In this document: positions 46,146 through 58,100 of the stretch, one piece after another
Layout of the letters: every line of letters starts with the position of its first letter
How positions within the stretch are numbered: the first letter of the stretch is position 1
Source of the DNA: JALCLA01 sp965653565
Lineage (GTDB): Bacteria > Pseudomonadota > Gammaproteobacteria > Xanthomonadales > Xanthomonadaceae
DNA length: 64,000 nt
Assembly (NCBI GenBank): GCA_965653565.1
Contig: CBFHAI010000002.1
Span: forward strand, 62,001-126,000
Direction of reading: 5' to 3'
Position numbers and translations under genes: made by a program
The notes under the pieces: generated by a model
Told to the model about the DNA's origin: nothing
The model's input: only the letters and a program-made list of their open reading frames with translations
Database searches by the model: none

Positions 46146-49100
46146 TCCGCGTTTTTCCGGGGTCTGGGATGGTGCAACGGCGTGGGCGGAGCGGACTTGC
46201 CGCGGGCGCCGTTCTCGAAGCCATCGCTGAAAATGGAACACGCCAGTTGCGCCGTGCCACAGGCGCGCAACACACGCACCGAGGCGGCCGCGCCGGTGTT
46301 GCCGGCGGCGTCGCTGGCGTGCACCGCGATGACGTTGTCGCCGTGCGCCAGCGGCACGGCCGCGAACACGAAGGCGCCATCGGAGCCGGCCTGCACCGTG
46401 TGCTGCAACGCACCCAGCGTGAGCCGCACTTGCGCCAGCGCTTCGGTGTGCCCGAGCACGTCGATGCTCGAGGCCGACACGTGGCTGCCGTCCAGCGGAT
46501 GGATCAAGGTGACCTCGGGCGCCACGCTGTCGATCACGAAGCCGATGCTGCGGGTGGACACCAGGCCGACTTCGTCCTGCGCGGTCACCACCAGTCGATG
46601 CGCGCCTTCGGCGCCGACCGCCGTGCCCGAAACGAAAGGCTGGCCGTCGAGCGTGATTTCGGTCTCGACCGCGGTGGCGTCCTGCACACCGATGACGGGT
46701 ACCAACGCGGTACGCGAAGCCTGACCATCGGCAGCGCCGCTGATCGTGATCAGCGGCGGCGTGGCGTCGGAACGGATCGGCACCGACACCGGCTGGCTCT
46801 GATTGCCGTGCACATCGCGTGCGCGCGCCTCGAGCAGCAGCACGCCTTCGCGCGGCAGTGGCAGCATGCGGCGCCATTCCTGCGCCGCGGCATCCATCGG
46901 CAGCCAACTGCCGCCGTCGACGCGGGCCTGCACGAATTGCAACGCGCTCTGGTCGCTGACGCCGACACGCAGCTCCACTTGGCCGCGATGCGCGTCCTGC
47001 GCCGCGGGCGAAAGCAGCACCAGCACCGGCGCCGCGCTGTCGACCACGGTGATGGCGACCGAGCCCAGCTCCAGCCAGGAGCCTTCGTGGCGTGCCGACA
47101 GCGTGGCGACGTGTGCGCCGAGCGCGAGTCCGACGCTGTCCGCGTTCTCTTCGCTGTCGTGCGTGGCATTGGCGGCGAGCGCGATGCTGCGCTCGCGCGT
47201 CCAGATCGGCGTGACATGGCCGGCCGCACGCAATTCGATGCGCAACGGCAGATCGGCGCGCGCTACCGCCGCGCGTTCGCGCACCTGCACGGCGATGCGG
47301 AACGGCGCACCCGCCGGCACGCTGGACGGAAGCGCCACCAGGCTGCCTTCGAGCCCGGCCGGACCGGCCGCGGAACGGAATACCTGAAGCGTGGCGGCCG
47401 GGCCGGTGTTGCCGGCCGCATCGGTGGCGGTAGCCGACAGCGTGTTTTCGCCGAGCGCGAGCGGCACGTCGGCGACGCTGAAATCGCCCTGCGCGTCGCT
47501 GCTGGCGGTGGCTTCGAACGCCCCCGCGACGAGGTGCACGCTGGCGCCGGCCTCGCTGCGGCCGAGCACCAGGACCCGGTCGCTGGCCACGATGGCGCCG
47601 GCCAGCGGCTGCACGAAGGTCACTTCGGGCGCCTGCCGATCGATGCGGAATTCGACCGTGCGCTCGCTGCTGTTGCCGGCCGCGTCCTGCGCCTGCGCCA
47701 CCAGGCGATGCGTGCCGTGCGCGTCGACCGCGGTGCCCGAGACGAAGGCTTCGCCGTCCAGCGTCAGCGTGAGCGTGCCCGGATGCGCGTCGAGCACGCT
47801 CGCCACCGGCGTCACCGCGGCGGCGTAAAGCTCGCCGTGCGCCACGCCGGCGATGACGATCTGCGGCGGCGTGAGATCGACGGTGAAGGCGATGTCCGCG
47901 GTACTCGCGGTGTTGCCGGCGGCGTCGCTGGCGCGATAGCGCACCTGGTGCGTGCCCTCGTCCGGGGTCACCGTGGCGGCATAGCGCAGGCCGTCGAGCA
48001 GCGGCAGCGGCAGCCACGCGCCATCGTCGATGCGGTAGTCCACCGCGGCGATCGCGCGGTCGTCCTGCGCCTGCGCTTCGAGCAGGACGGGATGGCGCGA
48101 TACGCTGCCTGCCAGCGGCAACACCGCGGCGATCTGCGGCACCTGCGCATCCACGATGTCGATCACCGCGCTGTCGAGCGTCATCCAGCCGTTGCCCGCA
48201 TCGGCCTGCAGCACCAGTGTGACCGTGCCCCACGGCCAGGCCGCGGACGCCAGCGTGCGCAGCAGCTCGCGCTGTGCGCCCGCTGCCAGCGCGACGGTGA
48301 AGTTTTCTTCGTGCAGCACGGCGCTGTCGGCCGCGAGCGCGGTCAGGCGCATCGGTAGCGCGGCGTGCGCGTCGGCGGTCTGGTTGTCGATGCGGATCTG
48401 CAGCGGCAGCTCGTCGCCGCGCGGCACGACGTGGCTGGCGGGCAGCAAGGTGCCGGTGAGTTCGCCGGCGGCCACGCGGCGGGTGACGGTGATGGTCACC
48501 GGGCCGGCGACATTGCCCGCGCTGTCGGTGGCGGTCACCTCGATCAGGTTGGCATCGACCTGCAACGGCACCGCATCGAATACCAGCTCGCCACCGGCGC
48601 CGGCGGTGCCGTCGGCCAGATACGCCCCGGCGCGCAGTTGCAGGGCCGCGCCCGCTTCGCTCGCGACTTGCACCGCGATGTTGTCGGCGGAAGTGATGCT
48701 GCCGTCGGCCGGGCCGAGGATCGCCAGCGGCGGCGCATCCATGTCGATGTCGAAGGCCAGCGTGCGATCGCTGCGATTGCCCGCGGCGTCGATGGCGCGC
48801 ACTTCGAGCACGTGCTCGCCGGCACCGATCGGCGTGCCGTCGGCGTAGGGCTCGCCATCGAGCCAGGCGTCGTGGCCGTCCGGATGCGCATCGACGATGT
48901 CGATCACCGGCGTGACCGCGGTGTTGCGCAGTTCGCCGTCGACGATGCCGGTGATGCGGATCAGCGGCGGCGTCGCATCGACGACGAAGATATGTCCTTG
49001 GCTGCGCGACTCGTTGCCCCACAGGTCGCGGGCGCGCAGCTCGAGCTGGTGGCTGCCGTCGGCCAGGCCGTGCAACAGCGCTTCGTAGCCTTCCAGGCCG

Positions 49101-52100
49101 CCCGCGGCGAGCGCGCGCCACTCGCCGCCGTCGACGCGGTAATGGGCGTCGCTGACGCGGCTGTGGCGATCGGTGATGCGCACGACCAGCGGCGTCGGCG
49201 CGCGGCGAGGCGCGGCGGCATCGGGCGTGACCAGGGTCATCAGCGGCGCCATGCCGTCAACCGCCTGGAAACCGAGCGAATCCAGCCCGCGCCACGCATC
49301 GGGTGCGTCGCCCGGCAGGCGCGCTTCCAGGCGCGCGACATAGCCTGCGGTGTGCGGCGGCAGGCCGTCGAGCGCGAGCGTCTGCGCGACACTCGCGCCG
49401 GGCGCGAGATCCACGCTCCAGCTGTCTTCGGCCAGCGCAGCGGATGCGCCTTCGGCAAAGACACGCACGCGCACCGGCACGCCCGCCAAAGCGGTGTTGC
49501 CGGCGTTGCTCACCTGCAGTTGCAGCGCACTGCCCTCGGTGCCCAACACCAACTGCGGTGCAGGCGCGAGCGCCAGCGTGCCGGCCAGCGCCTGGCTGCC
49601 GCCCGTCGCCACGAATTCGACTTCGCGCAATACCGACCGGCGGGTGCCGCCGCTTTCGAACTCGAGCAGCAGCGTGGTGATGCCGGCCAGTTGATCGGCG
49701 GGCGGGAACGTCACGCTGCGACGCACGCTGTAGCCCGGCAGCAAGGCGCCGCTCGCGCCGCTCCAAAGCACCAGCGGTGCGTCGCGGCCGATCACGCTCA
49801 AGCGCAGCGTGCCAGACTCGAAGGCCTGATTGCCGCCGGCATAATCGAGCCCGATCTGCACCGGCAGCGCCTCGCCCAAGGGCGTGCGCAGGCGCTGCGG
49901 CTGCAGCATGAGCGCAAGGTCGGCTTCGCCTTCGAGTTGCAAGGCAACAGTGCGTTCGGCCAGCGCTGCGCCGGAGGCATCGAGCAGGCGGGCATGCACC
50001 TCGTAGGCGCCCGCAAACAGGCCGGCCGCCGGCTGCCACTGCCAGTCGTGCATGCGCACCTGGCCGTAGGGCAAGGCCGTCACGGGGTGGCGCGCGATCT
50101 CGCCGAGGCTGCCGCCCTGCGCGTCGCGCGCCTGCAGCACCACGCTGCCGGTGAACGGTGCGCCGGGATTGAACACTTCGAACCAGCCGGCCGGCCGATC
50201 GCCCGCGACGAACGAGGACTGCGAGGCGAACAGATGTAGTTGCGGCGTCGCGGTGGCCGAAACGGTCCAGCGCACGGTCAGATGGTTGTTGGCTTCGTCG
50301 ATCTCGGCGATCAGCCCCAGCGGGTCGATGTCGAGTTCGAGCCGGTACTCGCCGGCCAGCGTCATGCGCCCCAGATCGAGCGCGAAGCCGAGCAGATCGT
50401 TGCCGACTGCGTCGAACAGGCCGCGTTCGAATACGCGCTCGCTACCGTCCGGGCCCACCAGCACGGCGCGCAGCATCGTCCCCGCGGGGAAATCGGTGCC
50501 GTTGTCGTAACGCGCCTGCACCAGCGCCACGCGCGTGGCGCCCAGCGTGGGCACCGCCGGGAAGTAGCGCACGCCGCTCTCGTGCAGACTCAGATCGGCG
50601 CCGCTGTCGGCCGGGTCGTAATCGACGTGCAGCGGATCGGAGGTCGGGCCCGCGACGCCGCTTTGGTTGCGCGCGACGGCCTCCACTTCGTTGCGGCCGG
50701 GCGGCAGCGTGAGCCCGCGCACGCAGAACGCACCGGCGATGTCGGTGAGTTCCGCCCCGGCCGAATCGTCGCTGGTCAACAACAGGCGCCAGCTCGCGCT
50801 CCATTGCAGGCGGTACGTGGTGCCTGGGTCGCGCGCGGGCTGCGCGATCGAGCGCAGCAAGGCGCCGCTGGCCGCGTCGCGCAGTTCCATGCGATCGGCG
50901 AAACGCATCGCCACCTGGCTGGCGTCCGGCGACCACGCCAGCGCCAGCGGCACGCGTCCGTCGTCGAGCAGCACCATCGGCGCGGCGTTGTCCGCGTCCA
51001 CGCGCAACACGCGCGACGTGAGCGCGTCGACCATCAGCCACGCCGGGCCGCGCGGCGCTGGCAGCGGCCCGGCCGCCGTCGCGCCGGTGCCGATCTGCAG
51101 CAGCGTGTTGTCCTGTTCGCGCACGCGATAGACGCGGCCGTCGTAGTCGCCGACGACGAAACCCAGGGTCTGGCTCCAGGCGATGCGACCGGCCCTCGGT
51201 TCGACACCGGCGGGCAGCGCGATCTGCATTTCCCCGGCGGCGCTCGTCCACAGCGTCAGCGCCGCGTTGCCCTGCGGGTACGAAATCATCAGCAGGCGAT
51301 CGCCACTCGCATCGGGAACGAGGTCGTACAGGTAGCCGAACTCGCCGATGTGCTCGTAGTCCGGATTGCCGCGTCGCAGACGCTCGACCTGCGCCCAACT
51401 GTGGCGGTAAGCAATGACTTCGTCGCCGCCGCCGACGAAATGGGCGTAGCCGTAACTGGCCGAGCGCTGCGCGTCGAGCTCCTGCGATTGCAGGTCGTAC
51501 CAGCCGGTTCGGCTGCCCGACTGCACCCCGTCGCTGAAGATCGATGTCCCGTCGGGCGACAGCAAAGTGTCGAAGCGATCCGCGAAGGTCAGCACCTGCG
51601 TCGAGTCCGCGGCGGCGGCGCGCACCACGGCGGCTTCTTCGCCGTTGAGGCCGATCGCCACCTCGAAGCCGGGCGTGGCGATACCGCAGACATCGACGCG
51701 CGGCGTGTCGATGGCGATGGCCGCGCCGGCGTGCGTCGGCCACGTCAGCACCGGTTTGCCGGCAAGGGTGGCGTCGCGCACTTCGCCACGCATCGGGGCG
51801 CTCGGCGCGCTGACATTGCCCGCCGCGTCGATGGCCTGCACGCGATACCAGTAGGCCTGCCCGAGCGCGAGGCCCTGGTGCAGATACTCCTGCGCGGCCA
51901 AGGTGAGCAGCGGCACGTAAGGTTGCTGCGGGTCGTCCTGCGCCGGGCTCACCGACAGGCGATAAAGCGCAGGTGCCGCGCCGGCGCCGGCGATCCAGCG
52001 CACGCGCAGGGCCAGCGCGGCGCCGTCCTGCTGCACCGAGACGATGCTCGGCGCGGCCGGGCCGTCCTGCGCGATGTCGAGCGCGACTTCGTTGGAACGC

Positions 52101-55100
52101 GGGCTCTCGTTGAAATGCGTGTCTTCCGCGCTGACCGCATAGACGTAGTGCCCGTTGGCCAGGTTCGCGTCGACATAGTCGGTTTGCGCCGACGCCACCG
52201 TCGCCACGCGGACGCCGTCGCGATAAACGGCATAGCCGCCCAGGTCCGGCGCGGCCGACGCCGTCCACTGCAGCAGCGCGCCATCGCCCTGCGCGCTGCC
52301 CTGCAGCACCACGGCCGGCGGCGCCTGCGCGTCGCCGATCGCCACGCTCCACGGCGCCGAGCGCGCACTCTCGAAGCCGAGCGCACTGACGGCCGAAACC
52401 TCGTACGTGTACGAGCCGTCGCCGACGTTGTCCTCCCAGTTCGTGGCGGCAGTGAGCGCGCGCTGCAGCGGCTCGATCTCGGCCACCTCGATGGCGGCGC
52501 CGGGCGCCTGGGCGCGCAGGAATTCGACGGCGATCGCGGTCGCCGGATACGGCGTGCCGAACCAGAGCAGATCCGCCGGCGCGCGGCGCGCGCTGCGCGT
52601 TGCCAGCGGCATCCAGCGGCCGGCGGCGTCGCGCGCCCAGACGCGGTAGTCGCTCGCCGAACGTTCCACGTCGGCGAATTCCACGCGCAGGCCGGAGACC
52701 AGCGCAACCTCGTCCCATTCGATCTGCACGCGTGCAGCGGCCGGCAATTGCGGCGAAGACGATGGGGCCGTCACCGTCCAGTAGGTGGCATCGTCCTGAT
52801 CGACCAGCGCCGGTACCGGCCCGGCCTCGAAATGCGCGAGCAAGGTCTGCGTCACGCGCGCCTCCGTGCCGAGCGCGCGACCGTTGCGGAACACGCGATA
52901 TCCGGCGACGTCGGCGCTCGCGCTGGGCTGCCACGACAGCGTCACGACATTGCCCGCCACCACGCCTTGCAACCCCGTCGGCGGCAACGGCACGGCGCCG
53001 CGCACCACGACGACCGCAGCGGCGATGCTGCGATTGCCGCGGGCATCGCGCACGCGCACCGCGATCTGGTTCTCGCCGACGAACAGTGGCACGTCGGCGA
53101 TCTGGAAAGCCGCGTGCGGCGCTACGTCGCCGGCCTCGCCCTGCGTCTGCTGCGCGCCGCTCGACACCTGCCACGACAGCGCGCCGCCGACATCGAACGC
53201 GGTGCCTTGCACCTCGATGGCAGCCAGTGCGACGAGCGTGAACGGCTGCTGCAATTGCAGTTCGAACACGTTGGCGACATCGACGTCGCTCGGCGCGGAA
53301 GCGTTGTCGCTGCTGTCGATCGCCAGCACGCGGTAACGATGCTCGCCCGGCGCGCGGCCGGCATCGACGCGCACGGTGCCCGCGATGGGCACGGCATCGA
53401 GTGCCTGCCACACGCCGTTCGGAGCACGACGCTCGACGCGATAGCCGGCGAGGTCGGGTTCGGCGTTGGCGTCCCAGGCGATGCGCACTTCGCTGCCGTC
53501 GGCGCGCGCCGACACGCCGGTGGGCGCGACCGGCGGCGTGAGGTCGGCGTAGCGCACCATCACGATCGGCGGTTGCGGATCGCTGGCGCCGCCCTGGTCG
53601 GTGGCGAGCGCACGCAACTCGTATTCGCCGTAAGGCAGGGCTTCGCCGGGTTCGAAGGTGGCGCGCCATGGCAGCGTCGTCACGGGTGCGCCGATCGGCG
53701 TCCAGTCCGTGCTCCCGACCGCGCGCCACGCGAACACGACTTGAGCGATGTCGCGGTCCGCGCCTTGCGCGAAGATCTCGATCGCATCGTCGAAGGCCTC
53801 GCCCACTTGCGGCCGCACGATTTCCAGTTCCGGCGGGCCGGCGTCGCGCACCAGCGCGGCGGGGGCCGAAGGTTGGCTGACGTTGCCGGCCTGGTCGATC
53901 GCGTAGACGCGATAGGTCAGTTCGCCATCCGGCGCGTCGACGTCCGGATAGGCGTTGGCCGGGATCGCCAGCGGCCGCAGATCGGCCGGCAGCGTGCCGC
54001 CGTGGCCCACCAGTTCGCCGCCGCGATACAGCAGATAGCCGAGCAGATCGGCTTCGGTATTCGCATCCCACGCGACCTGCACCTGCGCACCCTGCTCGAC
54101 CGCGGCCAGCCCGCTGGGCGCCGCCGGCGGTTCGTTGTCGATGACGACCGCGACTTCGACGCCGGCTTCGTTGCCGGCGACATCGCGCGCTTCCAGCCGC
54201 AGCGTCACGCTGGTTTCGCTTGCGATGCCGCGCGTGTCCCACGTCTGCAGCGTGCCGCCGGCGATCGGCGCCGGCGAGTTGCGCAGCACCTCGTTGCCGG
54301 CCGGTCCGGTGACGCTCAATTCCCATTCTGCGAAGTCGTCGTCCGGGCTCGTCGCCGAACCGGTTATCGCGTACAGCGCACGCACGCGCTCGTTGGCGCG
54401 CGGCGCGAACAGCGCGATGTCGGGCGGCGTGCGATCGACATCGAATTCGACGGTGTTGCTCGGTTCGCCCCAGTTGCCGGCGTGATCCATCGCATATGCT
54501 TGGTAAACGAGTTCGCCTTCGGGAACGTCGCGGTCGATATAGCTGGCGGTGCTGCCGTCGGTGAGAACGATTTCCACGCCGTTGCGCTGGATCCTCACCA
54601 GCGCGAGATCTTCGATCGCCGGTATTTGCCAGCTCAGCCGCACGTTCGCGCGATCTTCCAGCGTGCCGGCCAGCGCCAGCGGCGGCGGCGGCACCGTATC
54701 GATGGTGATTTCGGCTTCATCGATCGATTGCAGGCCGGCGCGGTCGGTGACGACCAGGCGCACGCGCAACGGCCCGTCGCCGGCCATCGCCGCCTCGCCG
54801 AAGGAGTCGCCGAAGGCTTGCCAGTCGCCGTCGAACAGCAAGGTCCACTGGTCCTGCGCGGCTTGGGCCGGTTCGGCGACCTCGATGCGGAAGTCGTGGA
54901 AGTTATCGTCGTTGGCGTAGCCGGATGCGTGCAGCGAGAACCCGACATAATGGCCGTGCTCCGGCTGTTCGAGGATGGCGACCGGCGGCGTGCCGTCGAT
55001 GCGCACGCGGCGCGAATCGCTGCTCTGGTTGCCGGCGCGATCGACCACGCGCAAGCGCAGGAGGTAGTCGCCGTCCGGATGCGTCGGCCGCCAGCGCAGC

Positions 55101-58100
55101 AATTCGCCGTCCTGCACCGCGACGGAGGATTCGAACACCGTGTCGAAGGCCTGCGGCGAGGCGGCCGGAGCCAGTTCGAGCATCCAAGTGGCCAGGTTGG
55201 CGTCGCTCGCGCTGCCGGCCAGCGGCACTTCGCGCGTTTCGAAGCGCGGCACCACGACGTCGTCGATCAATTGCAGCGACGCCACCGGCGCCACGCAATC
55301 GAGCACGAATTCGCGCGTTTGCTCGCTGCGGTTGCCGGCGCGGTCTTCGGCTTCGGCCTCGAGCACGTAGGCGCCGTCGTCCATGCCTTCGAAGCCGGCG
55401 AGGTAGAGCGTGCCGGCGCCGCTCGCCGTGCTTTGCACCACGACGTTGCCGTCGCGCCGCAGGCGCGCCTGCGCCCGTAACAGATGAATGTCCTCGACAT
55501 CGACGCTGGCGCCGTCGTCGCAGCGCGAAAAGCCGCCGTCGGGGAACAGCGACGACAACACCGGGGCCACGGTATCGACGGCGAATTCGAGTTCCACGCT
55601 GTCGATACTTGTCGGCAATTGCGCGTCGGCGGCGCTGATCTGCACGCGATAGACACCGTCCGGCACCACGGTGCCGGCGTTCGCCAATCCATCCCAGCTT
55701 AGTACCAGCCCGCCCGCGGCGGCGCCGACATCGTCGGCGAGTGTGCGCACCGCGGCACCGTCCTCGTCGAGCACTTGTGCGGTGACGCGCGCGTCGCGCA
55801 GCAGCACCAGATGCACATCGCCCTGCTCGAAGCGACCGTCGTCGTTGGGCGAGAACACCTGCGGCTCGGCGCGTGCCGACTGCAGCACCGGCGCGCGTTC
55901 GAGCAGTTGGAAGGCATGCACGAGCTGCGCGGTGTTGCCGACGTCGTCGCGCGCCGCCAGCCGCATCCACGCCGGGCCCTGGGCGCCGTCGGTCTGCCAT
56001 TGCGCCAGCACGGCGGGCCCCGCTACCGGCTCGGCGCCTTCCAGCAGCGTGATCCACGGGCCCTGCGCCGACACCGTCGACACCGCCAGTTCGAAATGGT
56101 CCAGATAATCGTCGTCGACGCTGCCGCGCACCGGCAGCGTCACCACGCGCAGCTGATCGCCCTCGCCCGGAGTTTCCAGCAACAGTTCCGGCGGCGTGGA
56201 ATCGACGATGACGAAGCGGTCGAAACTGGTGCGGTTGCCGCACTCGTCGACGGCGGTGAATCGCAGGCCGTACAGGCCGTCGGCGACCTGTGTCCCCTCG
56301 ACGCGTGCGTTCCATTCGAAATCGAGATCGCCGATCGCCTCGCCGCCGTCGCGCAAGGTGGCGATCGGACTGCCCACGATCAGGGCGCGCTGCAACGTGC
56401 GCGTGGGCACGGCCTCGTACAGATCGATCGATACTTCCACCGTTTCGGCGGCGCGCAGACGCCAGCGCGCCGTCGCATACAACCCGGACGTGCCCGGCGC
56501 GATGGCGGGAAACCGCAGGTCGGCACGCGGCGGCACCTGCGAAGGCGACGCGCGCTCGACGAAGCGCGCCTTGCCGTCGTAAGTCACCGCTGCGGTTTCG
56601 CACACCTGCGCGCCGGACCAGTCGAATCCGCGCACACGCAGTTCGAGCGCGGTTTCGATGCCGCCGGGGCTGCGGGGAATGACCGCGCCGAAGGTTTGCG
56701 GCGCGCGCCCGTCGATATCCGAAACCGGATCGTGTTCCAGCGAAAATTCGCATTCGTCGTCGGCGTCGCGATAACCGTCGCACTTCACCAGGTCGAAGCC
56801 GGACGCGCCGGCACGGCGCATCTCCGCGCGCGTGCCGACGTCGCGCAGATCGACGATTTCGCCTTGCAGCCTCGCGTCCGGCGAGTTCGCGCAAACGCGC
56901 GCACCGGCGGCCGGCGCCAGCAGCGAGACCACCGGCGCCTGGTGATCGACGCTGAACTTGTCCGCCGCAACCAGCGCCCATGGATGCTGCGGCGAACGGC
57001 GACGTTCGAGTTGCGCGACGTAACGGCCTTCCGGCCACTGCGAGGTGTCGTGCAGCAGCGTGACTTCGCTGGTCTGCATCGTCAGCGGCACCACCAGCGG
57101 CTGCGGCGTGCCCAGGCCGCGCGCCGTGATGCGATGTTCGTAGTCGTCGTACTCCGGTTCGATCACCACGAAGCGCAGCTGGCCGGTCGGCGTGGCGTCG
57201 CATTGCGGCGCCAGCACGGGCTGCACGTCGAGCTCGGCGGCGTTGCCCTCGACTTCGCCGTCGCAGCGTTTCCAGACGCTCGCCTGCGCTTCGCCGGCAC
57301 CGTCGACCGCGGTGACGCGATACCAGAAATTGTGGTCGGCCGGCAGCCCGTTGCGGGCGCGCAGGTCGCCCAGGTCGAAACCCTGGAAGCGGATGCCCCG
57401 CAACGAGATATCGCCCCATTGCTCCTGGCGCATCACGATCTGTGCCGGCACTTGCGGCGTCGGATAAAATTTCGCCACTTCCAGCATGAAATCGTGCGCC
57501 ACTTCTTCCAGGTACGACACCGCCTCGAAGTACTGGATCATCGGGCGTTCGCTCACCGTACAGTCCAGGCGAACCCCGCCCATGGTCAGCTGCAGTGCGT
57601 TGGAGGTGAGCTCGGAACCATCGCCGTAACGCGCGCGCAGGCGCAGCGACAGCTCGTCGCCGGGCACGCGATCGGTGAGGTCGATGCGCGTACTGCGCAG
57701 CCTGCCGCTGGTGAAGGCGAACCAGGGCGTGGGCGGCACCGCCGGTACGCCGCGCTGCACGGTGGTCCACGCCGGTGCGCCGTTGCCGGCGGCGGGCACC
57801 TTGAGCTCGTCGACGATGTATTCGACCGGCTCGCCGGCAAGGTCGAGCGCGAACAGTTCGACATCTTCGCGGATGCGGATCGGCGTGAACTCCTTGCCCG
57901 TCGAACTGTAGGAAGGAATATCCTCGCTGCGCCCGAACGGCGGCGGCTGGATCGCCGGCAAGCGCCGGCCGGGCTTGTCGACCTGCACGAACAGCAGCGC
58001 AGGCACGCTGCTGCCGGCGTCGTCCTGCGCGCGATTGCCGGCGAGATCCTCGGCCACCACGCGGAAGCGCCGCCCCAGGTACTGCAGCGACGACAACAGT

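Noticed and set aside
36420..46724. A 3,434-codon open frame on the plus strand opposite the RHS gene
   Set aside because: It mirrors the RHS codons in a very GC-rich gene, has no recognisable domain, signal peptide or ribosome-binding site, and its translation is low-complexity (R, A, V, G, H). It is a shadow of the opposite strand.
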